Shown: piece by piece, positions 1-9,750 of the stretch | Numbering within the stretch: position 1 is the first letter of the stretch | Layout: each line of letters starts with the position of its first letter | From: Pseudomonadota bacterium | GTDB lineage: Bacteria; Pseudomonadota; Gammaproteobacteria; Acidiferrobacterales; Acidiferrobacteraceae | Reading direction: 5' to 3' | DNA: 39,720 nt | Assembly (NCBI GenBank): GCA_021794275.1 | Contig: JAJYRD010000031.1 | Coordinates: 1-39,720, forward strand | The notes under the pieces: generated by a model | What the model was told of the DNA's origin: nothing | What the model saw: only the letters and a program-made list of their open reading frames with translations | Databases searched by the model: none | Made by a program: the position numbers and the translations under genes

Positions 1-1
1 C

Positions 2-181
2 AAGGTGCTCACCCCAAACGACTTCCAGTCGCTGGCGCAACTGGAGGATCGTCTATTGCGCTTTCAGGATCACTACAGCGCCACCGCCCGGCCTTTCGAA
101 TGGAAATTCACGCGCCATGACCTTGAGCTGCTTCTCTCTAAAATCCAGGCGCACGAGCAAATGTCCGCCCAGGCTGCGTGA
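2..181 (+). CDS. C-terminal end of an IS630-family transposase (cut by window edge)
   Basis: The frame enters from the left edge and stops at a TGA, leaving 59 residues. Its end reads RFQDHYSATARPFEWKFTR followed by DLELLLSKI. This is the hallmark tail of IS630-type DDE transposases, in which a (H/D)YN.TA.PF.WK(F/Y)T stretch precedes a last helix ending in L.KI. The catalytic DDE residues lie outside the window, so activity cannot be judged. The right end of the element should fall in the roughly 135 bases before the stop of the next gene, which is on the opposite strand. I could not identify its terminal inverted repeat without the other end. Family identification comes from sequence pattern and is fairly secure. 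Confidence 0.75.
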   Translation, partial: KVLTPNDFQSLAQLEDRLLRFQDHYSATARPFEWKFTRHDLELLLSKIQAHEQMSAQAA

Positions 182-317
182 GCAAATACGTCACCGAATT
201 TATGGGCCAGGGTGCTTAGGATCGGCGTCGGCGAACGGGGCACGGGTGATAAGTCTAAGCGTCTGCAATAACAGCAACAGCGATCTCTCGCAGACCTCAG
301 TACCTGAAAACGGGCAG

Positions 318-3300
318 TCAGGGGGCGGGGGGATCCTCGTTCCCATGAGATGTGTCGCGGTTGTCGTCGCGCAGACCAAACGAGGAGACCGCCATGCGCA
401 GGTCTTCGACTTGATAGGGTTTGGTGATGCAACCGCAAAACCCGTAGGCCTTGAAATCCGCCATGATGGGATCGTTGGAGTAGCCGCTCGAGACGATAGC
501 ACGGACCGCGGGATCGATCGCCAGCAGCGCCTGCATTGTCTCGCGGCCACCCATGCCACCGGGAACGGTGAGATCAAGGATTACGCCGTCATAGGGATGC
601 CCTTCTGCGCGTGCCTCGCGGTATCGCTCGATGGCCTGCTGCCCGTCTGCCACCGGTTCGACCTGGTAGCCGAAGCTTGTCAAGGCTTTGTCGGCAAATC
701 GACGGATCACGGGTTCATCGTCCATAAAAAGGATCTTACCGGTGCCTTGCGATGGCGTCCGGCTCTTGCCGGCTGGGGCCCCCACTTCTTTCTCGGAGGC
801 GGGCAGGTACACACAGAAGGTGGCCCCGTGCCCAGGTTCCGATTGGACCGTCATGTGGCCGCGGTGTTTCTTGATAATGGCATACGATGTCGCAAGACCT
901 AGTCCCGTGCCCTTCGGCTTGGTGGTAAAGAACGGGTCAAACACCTTGCCTAAATGGGTCTTCGCTATACCCTCGCCCTGATCCGTAATCGCCGTTCGTA
1001 CATAGTCACCGATAAGGGGCAGTCCGTTATCGGGGCCCAGGGTCACGTTCTCCGCGACCACGCGAATGGTTCCGCCTTGCGGCATCGCCTGTTGCGCGTT
1101 CAAGATGAGGTTATTGATCACTTGGCTCAGTTGGCCTTCATCAGCCTCCACTGGCCAGAGATCAGGCGCTATGGCAGAGACGATGTGTGTGTTCGAGCCG
1201 CGCAGGGCGAAGGCCAGCCATTCTGTTAATACGCAGCCGAGCGAGACGGTCTTTTGGATCGGCGCGCCGCCATGCGCAAAAATGAGCAGCTGCTGGGCGA
1301 GGTCTCGGGCCCGCAGACCCGCATGCTCGGCTGCCATCAAGCTCTTAAACAGCTCGCTGTGGGGGTCCAGCGAGAGACGCGCGAGCCCGATGTTGCCGAT
1401 GATTGCGGTCAATAGATTGTTGAAATCATGAGCAATACCTCCAGCCAGAATACCGATAGATTCCAGTTTGCTCGATTTCGATAGCTCCAGGTCGATCTGT
1501 TCGCGCTCGGTCACATCGATGCACGAGCCGATATATCCCGTGAGGTTTCCTTCCCACATGAGCGGGATACCGACGTCGAGAATGAGGCGATACTCACTAT
1601 TGTGCCGGCGGAGGCGATACTTCAGTTCAAAGCGTTTATTGTCGGCAAAAGCCCGTGCGTAGTGCTCGAGGCAGCGCGCGCGATCCTCGGGGTGGATCGC
1701 GGCCCGCCAATGGTCATCTTTCGCAGGATCGTCGCTCGCGTCGATAAAGGCCTGCCAGCCGGAGTTGAAGTAGGTGATCTGATTATCGGGGTTGCGCATC
1801 CAGATCATGACCGGAACGTTATCGGCGATGGCATGGAAGCGGGCCTCGCTTACGCGTAACGCCTCGCTCGCCTCCACGCGGCGTGTCACGTCGCGGATAT
1901 TGCATTGGATGACCCGGTTCCCCTCTTCCTTGTAGAGGTTGCAGACTGCTTCAACGACTCGCCGCTGGGCGTCCTTGGCCTTTACGGGTACGTTGTCGAA
2001 GCGGGCATAACCTGTGGTGTGCAGTTGCGCCAGCATAGCATCGCGGGACGACGCGTCGGCGAACAGGTCGACGTGAGAAAGTTCGCGGCCCACCAGCTCT
2101 GCATGCGTATAGCCCAATAACCGGGTCATGAACGGATTGACATCGACGACGTGCCCGCTGTCTGCGTCGAGGATCAGTATGCCATCCTGCGCCGCCTCGA
2201 ACAGGCGTCGATACCGGACCTCCGAGCGCCGTACCGTCTCGCGCGATGCCAGTTGTTCGGTGATATCCTCGACGGACAGCACGATCAAGTCCGTGGTGCC
2301 GGGGTTTTCGTCTAAGCGTCTTGCATTTAGGCGCATAGTCCGGCGCCCCAGCCCCGGAAAGGTGTGGATCACCTCGAAATCCTCTAAAGCGCGGTCGCGG
2401 GGCAAAATATCAAGGAGCAGGGTGTGCAATTCGGCAATATCCCACGCCCCGTTACTCAATTCCCAGATCAAGCGCCTCTCGACCTCGGCTGCAGACAACT
2501 GGAAGGTCTTGTAGAAGGCGTCGTTGGCCGCATGTACGCGCAGCGCGCCGTCCAGCGTCAGCAGCGGCACGCGCGCTGTACGCAGCATGGCCTGCGCATA
2601 TGCCAGCGTCCGCTCCGCCTCCAGCATGCTACGCTTCAAGGCGTCTATGCTCACGAGCACCACGACCGCCCCGTCGATCTTCCGGTCGAACGTCAGATAG
2701 GGTTGAATGCGTAAGAGGTGCCAGCACCCGTCTTGATCCCGGACCTCGTGCTCATGCGCCGCGACGGCATCGATCACCATGGCGGCGAGGCGCGCGAGGT
2801 CCGGGCAGTCGAGGTGATGATGGACGCCAGCGACGGATTGACCGATATCCGCGGCGACCAGGTTAAAGAGTCGCGCGGCGCGCGGCGTAAAGCTCCGTAT
2901 GCGCAGGTCGCGGGCCAGCACCAGTATGGGGAGATTAACGCTCAACTGCAGGTTGCTTAGGTCGTCATTCAACCGGCTTAATTCCGCGTTGCGGTGGGCT
3001 AACTCGGTGTTGGTGGTGATCAGTTCCTCGTTTGCCGAGTCGACTTCTTCCTGCGAGGTCTCTAGCTGTTCATTGGTGCTTTGGAGTTCCTCGTTCGCCG
3101 ACTGTATTTCCTCGTTGCTCGCCTGGAGTTCCTCATTGGCGGCCTCATACTGGTCTTGAAGGGCTTCCATATAGTCGCGCGCCTCGGCGAGTTCACGCTC
3201 GCAGCGCTGCGTGCGTCGTAGCGTCGCCTTGGGGTCCCTGGGCACGGGATGGGATGGTTCTATCTCCGCAGAGGCCGCCGCATCCGGGCGCGACGTCGGT

Positions 3301-5291
3301 GTCAGGGGTTCAAATAGGATGAGATAGTGGCGTTCTTTGAGGTTCTTTAGGGGAATGATCTCGATCGCGACACCAGGCACGCTCAGCCCTTCATTCTTCG
3401 TCGGTTGGTGGCGCTTGCGGACCACGCCCCCGTTCTTCATGGCCTTCGCGAGGGCGGTACGCAACGGCATTAGCACGTCCGCGTGGGCCATGTGCAGCAC
3501 GTTAAAGCTCGCTTTGTGGCTTGGGGGTTCGAGGTAGGGACTGGTCGAACCCCGAAACTGCAGGATGTCGCCATCGGCGTTGATCAGGACGCCGGGGGGT
3601 GCAAAGCGTTTGACCGTGACGCGATCGGCCTCGCGTTGGGCGTTGAGCCCGAGAGAGGCGCGCCCATCGGGGCGAGGTGGGGGGTCACTGAGAGCGGGCC
3701 CAGGGAGTCGCCGCGGCGTGACAACCGGAAGAACCAGTCGCGACCCGACGCCGGCCTTTTTGGTGTAGATCTTGCGTTTCTTGTCGAGCGCTTGGAAGAG
3801 CTCTGGGGCCGTTCCCACCGATTCGGATGTCCCGAGGAGCAGAAAACCCCCGGGTTTCAGGGCGTAATGGAGGAGCGTCAACAGGCGTTTCTGGATGGCG
3901 GGCTCCAGATAAATCAGTACATTGCGACAGCTAATGAGATCCATGCGCGCGAACGGCGGGTCGCTCAAAAGGTTGTGGCGCGCGAATACAATCTGCCCCC
4001 GCAGCTCTTTGCAGATCCGATAGCCGCCTTCCTCCTCCACGAAAAAGCGCCGCAGCCGTTCGGGCCCGACCTCCTGCGCCAGGCTTTCCGGATAGAGCCC
4101 GGCTCGTGCCGTGTCGATGCGGCTTGCGCTCAAGTCAGTCGCAAAGATCTGGAGCCCGCGCGCGCCGCCCCTGGACTGTTCGCTGAACTCAGTGACCGCC
4201 ATGGCCAGGGAGTAAACCTCCTGGCCCGTGGAGCAGGCGGGGACCCAGATGCGCAGCGGGTCTTTGCGCCTGGAGGCGAAAAGTGCCGGGAAGACGTTTT
4301 GCGTTAAGGTCTCGAAGATATCCGGGTCGCGGAAAAATCGCGTGACGCCGATCAGCATGTCGGCCGTGAGCCGCTCGAGCTCCGGGACGTTCCCGCGCAG
4401 CAGCCGCGCATAATCGGCCGTCTGGGTCATACCGTGGAGAGCCATGCGCCGGCTAATGCGGCGTTCTATGGTGACGGATTTGTAGAGCGAGAAATCCACG
4501 CCTGCGTGCTTACGAACGAGCAGATGGATTGCGCCGGTATCTTGTGCCTTGAGGGTACCCGGGCGCGTCCTCGCGGCCTTGTGCGCGGATTTGGGCGTAG
4601 AGGCAGACGCTCCCTGCGGAGACGCGGGGGTGGCTGGATCAGCCGACGGGACCGCGACAGGTTCCTGTTGCGCGATGTAGGGGTGGTTTGCGATGCGCGC
4701 CAGTTCCTCGGCGATTTCCTTGGGGGCCAGCACCAGATCGACGCAGCCGGCCGCGACCGCACTGCGAGGCATCGAGCGAAAGGCGGCGGAATCGTCCTGC
4801 GCGAGCGTGATGCCGCCCTGGGCCTTGATGGCTTCCAGGCCGATGGTCCCGTCGGAGGCGTTGCCGGAGAGGACGATACCAATGGCGCGTTCCTGGCGAT
4901 CTTGCGCCAAGGACTCCAAGAAGACGTCGATGGTGCGCGCCGGCCCCGGCGCGGCATCGCGCGTCTCTAACACCAATACGCCCCGCGTAATACGCAGGCA
5001 GGTGTTGGGGGCGATAACGTAGACGTGATTGGGTAAGACGCGCTGTCTATGTCGGGCCTCGTGGACCGGCATGGGGGTCGTCGCCGACAGCAGGTGGACT
5101 AATGCGCTGGGGTGCGCGGGGGCTAGGTGTTGCACGAGCACAAAGCCCATACCGGTGTCCGCCGGGAGATGGGAGAGGAGTTGGCTGAACGCCTCAAGCC
5201 CGCCGGCAGAAGCCCCGATACCCACGACTGGAAAGCGCGACCCCGTGCGCCGCGCCGAGGAGGCCTTCGAGGGCGTTTTCTGGGTTGTCAC
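318..5291 (-). CDS. CheB-CheR-PAS-histidine kinase-receiver hybrid sensor protein
   Basis: A 1657-residue cytoplasmic signalling protein. In order it has: a CheB methylesterase domain (GIGASAGG with Ser28, plus His55 and Asp147 as the expected triad); a CheR methyltransferase domain (about 245-520, with PACSTGQEVYSLAM and SCRNVLIYL); a PAS-like segment (about 600-690); a Glu/Asn-rich coiled coil (about 700-777); three or four PAS domains; a histidine kinase core with GIAHDFNN (His1288) and ATP-site motifs DQGEGI and GTGLGLATSYAI; and a C-terminal receiver domain with Asp1573 and the conserved ITKPY lysine. The GTG start is chosen because AGAGAGG sits seven bases upstream; a TTG 144 bases farther upstream has no such support. 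No transmembrane segment is evident. Family members act in chemotaxis-like methylation signalling or general stress control. No other che gene is in the window, so the input and target are unknown. Confidence 0.93.
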   Translation of the reverse strand: MTTQKTPSKASSARRTGSRFPVVGIGASAGGLEAFSQLLSHLPADTGMGFVLVQHLAPAHPSALVHLLSATTPMPVHEARHRQRVLPNHVYVIAPNTCLRITRGVLVLETRDAAPGPARTIDVFLESLAQDRQERAIGIVLSGNASDGTIGLEAIKAQGGITLAQDDSAAFRSMPRSAVAAGCVDLVLAPKEIAEELARIANHPYIAQQEPVAVPSADPATPASPQGASASTPKSAHKAARTRPGTLKAQDTGAIHLLVRKHAGVDFSLYKSVTIERRISRRMALHGMTQTADYARLLRGNVPELERLTADMLIGVTRFFRDPDIFETLTQNVFPALFASRRKDPLRIWVPACSTGQEVYSLAMAVTEFSEQSRGGARGLQIFATDLSASRIDTARAGLYPESLAQEVGPERLRRFFVEEEGGYRICKELRGQIVFARHNLLSDPPFARMDLISCRNVLIYLEPAIQKRLLTLLHYALKPGGFLLLGTSESVGTAPELFQALDKKRKIYTKKAGVGSRLVLPVVTPRRLPGPALSDPPPRPDGRASLGLNAQREADRVTVKRFAPPGVLINADGDILQFRGSTSPYLEPPSHKASFNVLHMAHADVLMPLRTALAKAMKNGGVVRKRHQPTKNEGLSVPGVAIEIIPLKNLKERHYLILFEPLTPTSRPDAAASAEIEPSHPVPRDPKATLRRTQRCERELAEARDYMEALQDQYEAANEELQASNEEIQSANEELQSTNEQLETSQEEVDSANEELITTNTELAHRNAELSRLNDDLSNLQLSVNLPILVLARDLRIRSFTPRAARLFNLVAADIGQSVAGVHHHLDCPDLARLAAMVIDAVAAHEHEVRDQDGCWHLLRIQPYLTFDRKIDGAVVVLVSIDALKRSMLEAERTLAYAQAMLRTARVPLLTLDGALRVHAANDAFYKTFQLSAAEVERRLIWELSNGAWDIAELHTLLLDILPRDRALEDFEVIHTFPGLGRRTMRLNARRLDENPGTTDLIVLSVEDITEQLASRETVRRSEVRYRRLFEAAQDGILILDADSGHVVDVNPFMTRLLGYTHAELVGRELSHVDLFADASSRDAMLAQLHTTGYARFDNVPVKAKDAQRRVVEAVCNLYKEEGNRVIQCNIRDVTRRVEASEALRVSEARFHAIADNVPVMIWMRNPDNQITYFNSGWQAFIDASDDPAKDDHWRAAIHPEDRARCLEHYARAFADNKRFELKYRLRRHNSEYRLILDVGIPLMWEGNLTGYIGSCIDVTEREQIDLELSKSSKLESIGILAGGIAHDFNNLLTAIIGNIGLARLSLDPHSELFKSLMAAEHAGLRARDLAQQLLIFAHGGAPIQKTVSLGCVLTEWLAFALRGSNTHIVSAIAPDLWPVEADEGQLSQVINNLILNAQQAMPQGGTIRVVAENVTLGPDNGLPLIGDYVRTAITDQGEGIAKTHLGKVFDPFFTTKPKGTGLGLATSYAIIKKHRGHMTVQSEPGHGATFCVYLPASEKEVGAPAGKSRTPSQGTGKILFMDDEPVIRRFADKALTSFGYQVEPVADGQQAIERYREARAEGHPYDGVILDLTVPGGMGGRETMQALLAIDPAVRAIVSSGYSNDPIMADFKAYGFCGCITKPYQVEDLRMAVSSFGLRDDNRDTSHGNEDPPAP

Positions 5292-6667
5292 GGCGGAACC
5301 TCTCTGTGGGTGGTGTCCCCCTGGTCCACGCGGGAACGGATGTATCAACACGACAAGGCGAGTGCTGAATCCTTGCCCGCAAACGGCACCTCCGTCTGTT
5401 ATCGGACGCCCCCCGGCAGAGTCCGGAGGGTACAAGGAAACCTCACCGCGACGGCCTCACGGACAGGGGTGCCCTGGGCCGCAAGCGCTGTCAGTCCGGT
5501 TTTGATGCTGACGCAGACGCTACGGCAATACCAAAAAGCCGTCAAGGACGGAAGCCTAGGGTGGGGTAGATTCAAAATGGGTGCCTTCACTCGAGATCTA
5601 TTTTGTAAGTGGCCAAGGATTGTGTTTCGCGCAAGAATTGGCGCGGCGCTTGCCGATAACCTCCAACCTCCTGACTATATGATTGGCAACGATGGTCGCC
5701 GTCGTTGCTTCGGGCCCACTAGCCGGATCTTCTGCCGGAGCCGATGGTTGAGCAGCGGCGGGTGTCGCGTTCCCACGCCTGTGACGCCGCAGGCGCGCCG
5801 GCCAACCTAGAGGGCCGCGCTCTTTTATGCCAATCACCGCGGTAACCGCTTGGATATGCCAAGCAAACGCTGCAATCATATGCGAATTATTTATCAGCAG
5901 CTCGAAACATTTGATCCCCGCTCTGGCGTCGTCCGGGACTCCGCGGACAGGCGAGGTGGATACTTACGACAGTGGGCCCAGCTTTGCGGCATGCGTATCT
6001 ATCGGCGCGGCCAGAAGGAGATCACGTAGACCGTCCGTCGTATCAATGACCACTGTAGAACGTTCATATGGCTGCCTATTGTGGTACCGGCAAAGCCCGT
6101 GTCGTTTTACGGGGGGCGTTGCGCTGCTAACGGTGCAGCTGAGACCTGTTGGGTGACTCGGCTGGGCGGCGGGGTGAGTCTACTCAAAAGGAAATTTGTC
6201 GCGGCCAATGTGGGGCGCCAGCGTGTTTGTGCTCTCCAGGGGCGCGGGTATTGCTATTGGATCAAGGGATGCCGCGCTCGTCCATTCTTGCAGGAGCAAC
6301 TCCATGGACCGGGCGATGGACGCGCCAAGCGTGCGTATGGCGCGCATGCACGAGTCTGTAACGTGGCTCGATATTTACCCTCGTATTCGCCATTGGACGA
6401 CGCATGCCCTCGATCTTTCCTGTCGTGCAAGCGCAGTGCAGAGCAACTTGCTGGGTGCCGCTTCAGGCGAGAAGCCATGGGGCGTGAGGTGGTTGGGCCT
6501 AGGCGTGGAGCGCAGGCCCTAGGTAGCGGACAACCCATGCACGGCAGACACCAAACCGCGTTAGTAAGTGTGGTGCGTTCAGATTAGGGCAAGCGCTGCC
6601 CTATCCGCGCAGGGCGCCTTTTGGGCGCAAGCCAGGTGCGTACAGGTGCGCGAGCCCCTGCACGCCT
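5292..6667. other. Gene-poor spacer upstream of the hybrid kinase gene
   Basis: About 1.4 kb between two minus-strand genes with no recognisable protein. Open frames on both strands are short and compositionally random. The stretch around 5580-6100 looks less GC-rich than the neighbouring genes. The only reading with a plausible ribosome-binding site is the small frame listed at 6304-6522. No tRNA or rRNA signature was found. Confidence 0.5.
6304..6522 (+). CDS. Possible 72-residue small protein (doubtful)
   Basis: An ATG is preceded by AGGAG with seven bases of spacing and opens a 72-codon frame. The product has no signal peptide, no clear membrane segment and no family I recognise; it is rich in Arg, Trp and Ala. 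The frame is also open upstream of the chosen ATG. It lies in an otherwise gene-poor spacer and faces the convergent cupin gene. The ribosome-binding site is the only positive evidence, so it may well be a chance frame. Confidence 0.2.
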   Translation: MDRAMDAPSVRMARMHESVTWLDIYPRIRHWTTHALDLSCRASAVQSNLLGAASGEKPWGVRWLGLGVERRP

Positions 6668-7063
6668 CTAGCTTCGGTACTGTTCGTCCGTGACGGCTTC
6701 CAACCAATCGACCATGCGGCCGTCCAGGGCCTCCTGGATGGCGGTGTGTGTTAGCGCGGTGTCGGGCGTTCCGCCGTGCCAGTGTTTATGGCCCGGTGGA
6801 CACCAAATCACGTCTCCTGCACGTATTTCCGTTTTTGCCTCGCCCCAGCATTGCGTCCAGCCGCGGCCCGCGGTCACGATCAGCAATTGCCCAAGCGGAT
6901 GAGTGTGCCAATGGGATCGCGCCCCAGGCTCGAAGGTCACGTTGGCTGCGCCCATGCGCGACGGCCCGGTCGGCGTATGTATGGGGTCGATGCGCACGGC
7001 CCCAGTGAACCATTGCGCAGGCCCTTTTAGCGACGCCTGAGATCCGGCGCTTGTGAGAATCAT
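6668..7063 (-). CDS. Single-domain cupin of the manganese hydroxynitrile-lyase type
   Basis: A 131-residue cytoplasmic beta-barrel cupin. It has [15 protein letters not shown] near the N-terminus, the metal motif HWHTHPLGQ (His53, His55, Gln59) and KHWHGG (His94), then AIQE and [12 protein letters not shown] at the end. From memory, this matches the Granulicella tundricola-type cupin hydroxynitrile lyase almost throughout, including Ala40, Val42, His106 and Gln110 around its active site. Those enzymes split or form cyanohydrins (aldehyde plus HCN) with Mn(II), although the physiological substrate of most relatives is unknown. The ATG is chosen because AAAGGAGG lies six bases upstream, overlapping the end of the preceding reductase gene. 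The two genes are 13 bp apart and presumably cotranscribed. Cupin family is certain; lyase activity is inference. Confidence 0.88.
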   Translation of the reverse strand: MILTSAGSQASLKGPAQWFTGAVRIDPIHTPTGPSRMGAANVTFEPGARSHWHTHPLGQLLIVTAGRGWTQCWGEAKTEIRAGDVIWCPPGHKHWHGGTPDTALTHTAIQEALDGRMVDWLEAVTDEQYRS

Positions 7064-7076
7064 CCCTATCCTCCTT

Positions 7077-8138
7077 TTACGACCCGAGGCTCGCCATATC
7101 GATGACGAAACGGTATTTGACATCGCCTTTGACCGTGCGGTCATAGGCCTCGTTCACATCGTTGATGGCGATTCGCTCGATGTCGCAAACGATGTCGTGT
7201 TCTCCGCAAAAATCGAGCATCTCCTGAGTCTCCGGCAGGCCACCGATAAGTGATCCCGCAAGCGAACGCCGCCGGAAAATCAGATTGATCCCATTGACCT
7301 TTTTCAGGGGCTCGACCGAGCCGACTATGACCATGGTCGCGTCGCGCTTCAGAAGCGCCATATAGGGGTCGACGTCGTGACCTACCGGTATGGTGTTCAG
7401 AAGCAGATCGAAGCTGTCGCGCGCTTTATGCATGGCGTCCGAGTCCGTGGAGATTAGGACCTCATCTGCCCCGAGTTTCTGGGCGTCGCGGCCCTTTTCG
7501 GGGGATGTTGTGATCATCACCACATGGGCGCCCATGGCGTGAGCGAACTTCACGCCCATGTGGCCGAGTCCGCCGAGGCCTATGATGCCGACCTTTTGGC
7601 CGGGTCCAGCCTTCCAGCGCTTGAGCGGCGAATAGGTTGTGATGCCAGCGCACAGTAGGGGTGCGGCCGCCGCCGGATCGAGGTTCTCTGGCACGTGCAG
7701 GACGAAACGTTCGTCCACTGTGATGGTATCGGAATAACCGCCAAAGGTCAGTGGGTGGGGCGTACCCCCGATTTTGTCTTCGCCGCCATACGTGCCGGTG
7801 AAGCCGTTGTCACAGTATTGCTCAAGGCCGGCGCCGCATGACGGGCACGTGCGGCAGCTGTCGACGAGGCAGCCCACGCCCGCTAGGTCACCAGCCTTGA
7901 ATCCCTTCACGTCGCGGCCGACCGCCTTCACGCGGCCTATGATCTCGTGGCCGGGCACGAAGGGGTAGGACGTCCAGCCCCATTCGTTGCGCGCTGAATG
8001 GATATCCGAGTGACAGATACCGCAAAACTGGATGTCGATCACGATGTCCTGCGCGCGGGGCTCGCGACGTTCAAACGTGTACGGCCGCAGCGTCTCGTGT
8101 GCCGAATGGGTCGCATATCCTTTGGCTTTGATCGTCAT
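7077..8138 (-). CDS. Zinc-dependent NADP(H) alcohol dehydrogenase/aldehyde reductase (YahK/cinnamyl-alcohol type)
   Basis: A 353-residue medium-chain dehydrogenase that interconverts aldehydes and primary alcohols in the cytoplasm. The catalytic zinc site is visible as CGICHSD (Cys42) and PGHE (His64, Glu65). A structural-zinc cysteine cluster follows at [15 protein letters not shown]. The cofactor fold has [12 protein letters not shown], and the C-terminal YRFVID is typical of the YahK/AdhC group. The second of two adjacent ATG codons is taken as the start because AGGAG is five bases upstream of it and only two from the first; E. coli YahK also aligns from there. It is the first gene of a two-gene operon with the cupin, which suggests that it may reduce the aldehyde handled by the cupin. 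That pathway link is inference. Confidence 0.93.
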   Translation of the reverse strand: MTIKAKGYATHSAHETLRPYTFERREPRAQDIVIDIQFCGICHSDIHSARNEWGWTSYPFVPGHEIIGRVKAVGRDVKGFKAGDLAGVGCLVDSCRTCPSCGAGLEQYCDNGFTGTYGGEDKIGGTPHPLTFGGYSDTITVDERFVLHVPENLDPAAAAPLLCAGITTYSPLKRWKAGPGQKVGIIGLGGLGHMGVKFAHAMGAHVVMITTSPEKGRDAQKLGADEVLISTDSDAMHKARDSFDLLLNTIPVGHDVDPYMALLKRDATMVIVGSVEPLKKVNGINLIFRRRSLAGSLIGGLPETQEMLDFCGEHDIVCDIERIAINDVNEAYDRTVKGDVKYRFVIDMASLGS

Positions 8139-9750
8139 CATAGCTCCTGTTTTTTATCGGGTTCGTATTTCGTTTGTTTATTAGGGGGCTCGTTGCGCTC
8201 GTATCCTGCCTCCGAATACCGCGGGTCGTCGAGTCGGCCCACCATAGAGATCGGTGGCGAAATCCGAAAAGGGGACTTGTTAGCCTGATAGCCAGGCTCG
8301 CCCGCGTTCTCTCAAGATTTGCCAAGATTGGTGAAGGCCTTCTGAAAACATCAGGTCGCTTTTTTACGGCCGCGCGCCTTTGGCTTTGCTGCGGCCGCCC
8401 AATCTAGCAGTTGGCGCCGTCCCCGGGACAGCCTATCCTGGGCCCCGCATTGTCTCGGGACCTCGCGCTTTGGGGCACACAACAAGGTCGGCCCGAGCAC
8501 GATGGTCCAGGGGTGGTATCGGAGATTCCCCCGTCCCAGCTATCGGTGCGCTATGGCCGCGCAGACACAACGCCGCAGGTGTAAGAAAATAGGCGAGTCG
8601 GGACCCTGTAAACAAGGGCTTACTGTAAACTGTGCCTCGCAAACACCAGTTTGAGGCCTCGTTGCCTATCCGCGCGCCCCGTAGCCTGGCCGCCCGATCG
8701 AGGTCCTCGGGCGCCCCCGGGCATCTATTCCAAATCAAGCTCGCGCGGGCGCCCGCCTAACCCTGCGAACCATGAGAGCCGGGGCGCACAGTCGGTCCGA
8801 GCTTGAGGCGGGCAGTTCGTGGTGCGAGCCGCCTGCCCGGGCATCCTAAGACTGTAAGCCGACAGGGCCTTGGCGGCCCCGGTGCCAGGGTTGTCGCCGG
8901 TGTCGGCCATTGCAGGTCCAAAGGCAGCTCGCCCTTGATCCTAAAACACAAGCGAGCTTCATGGTATGGCGCAAGTCAAAAGGGATAAAGTGCCTGGCGC
9001 GCATCACCCCGGCTACTCGCGTCCCCGAGGCCCGCCGCCCGACATGCGCCAGACCAAAAAGGGGGACTCAATGGCTTTTTGGCATAAGGCCCCTGAAGAG
9101 GGTAAAGGCCCAAAACGAGGCGGCTGTAAGACCAAGAGGCCTTGCCGCAGTGGTCAACGGCGCCGGCACCCGTCGCCCCGGTCCTGCCGGACCCTTTTCG
9201 GAGAGAGGAAACCCGAGTTTGGGGCGATCCGGCGTATCGGAGCCAAGCCGACGTCCACCGGCAATGCGCCCCAGGGCTTGCGACCTCGCGAATTACCGCT
9301 ATCGGGAAAGGGTGGCGTCACGGAGGACGAGTCCGCTCGTAGCCCTACGAGGCCCCAGCTCGGTTATCGCGTCGCGCCCGCCAAAGGCATGCTCCTCGTC
9401 ACGGGGCCCGGCTGTCGGGGCCTCGAGAAGCTTGTCCGCCGGCTCCTCGTCTCCCCGGTCTCCTCCGTACTCGCTCCTAGTGCCTCGTGCGCCAGCGGCT
9501 CTTGCGCCCTTCGAGGAATTGGTCCACCGAAAAATGAGGCTCCGACCCGACCCCATAATGCCCGTCAAATGCCAAAATGCGGCCCCATAGGGGCCCGATA
9601 CGGCGCGTTCCGCCATCCTGCTCCTGTGAAATCCCTTTGCGGGGTCTTGCGCATGTGAACATGTAGGCTTGGATCAGGCGCGCCCTAGTTAGCGCATTTC
9701 AGCCCACGGAGTAGCGTCATCCTGGAATTCTAACTATCCCATGCCCAACA
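8139..9750. other. Gene-poor spacer upstream of the reductase gene
   Basis: About 1.6 kb without a supported gene. Long frames exist on both strands (for example plus strand about 8966-9658), but their products are Arg/Gly/Pro-rich with no domain or credible start, as expected by chance at this GC content. The DNA is rich in GGCC and GGGCC words. Two related strings, AAAAGGGGACT near 8267 and AAAAAGGGGGACT near 9056, resemble the terminal repeats of some IS21-type elements. I could not find transposase coding sequence, so this may be decayed mobile DNA or simply intergenic sequence. Confidence 0.45.

Noticed and set aside
3483-4307. Long open frame antisense to the hybrid kinase gene
   Set aside because: It is a shadow of the CheR region; no start signal or domain was found.
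6615-6632. GCGCC-TTTTG-GGCGC hairpin downstream of the cupin gene as a terminator
   Set aside because: The stem is short, and no T-run follows on the minus strand, where the gene is transcribed.
8966-9658. A 230-codon plus-strand frame, with a possible inner start near 9071 after a G-run
   Set aside because: It is Gly/Arg/Pro-rich with no family resemblance, and overlapping frames of similar length exist in other phases.
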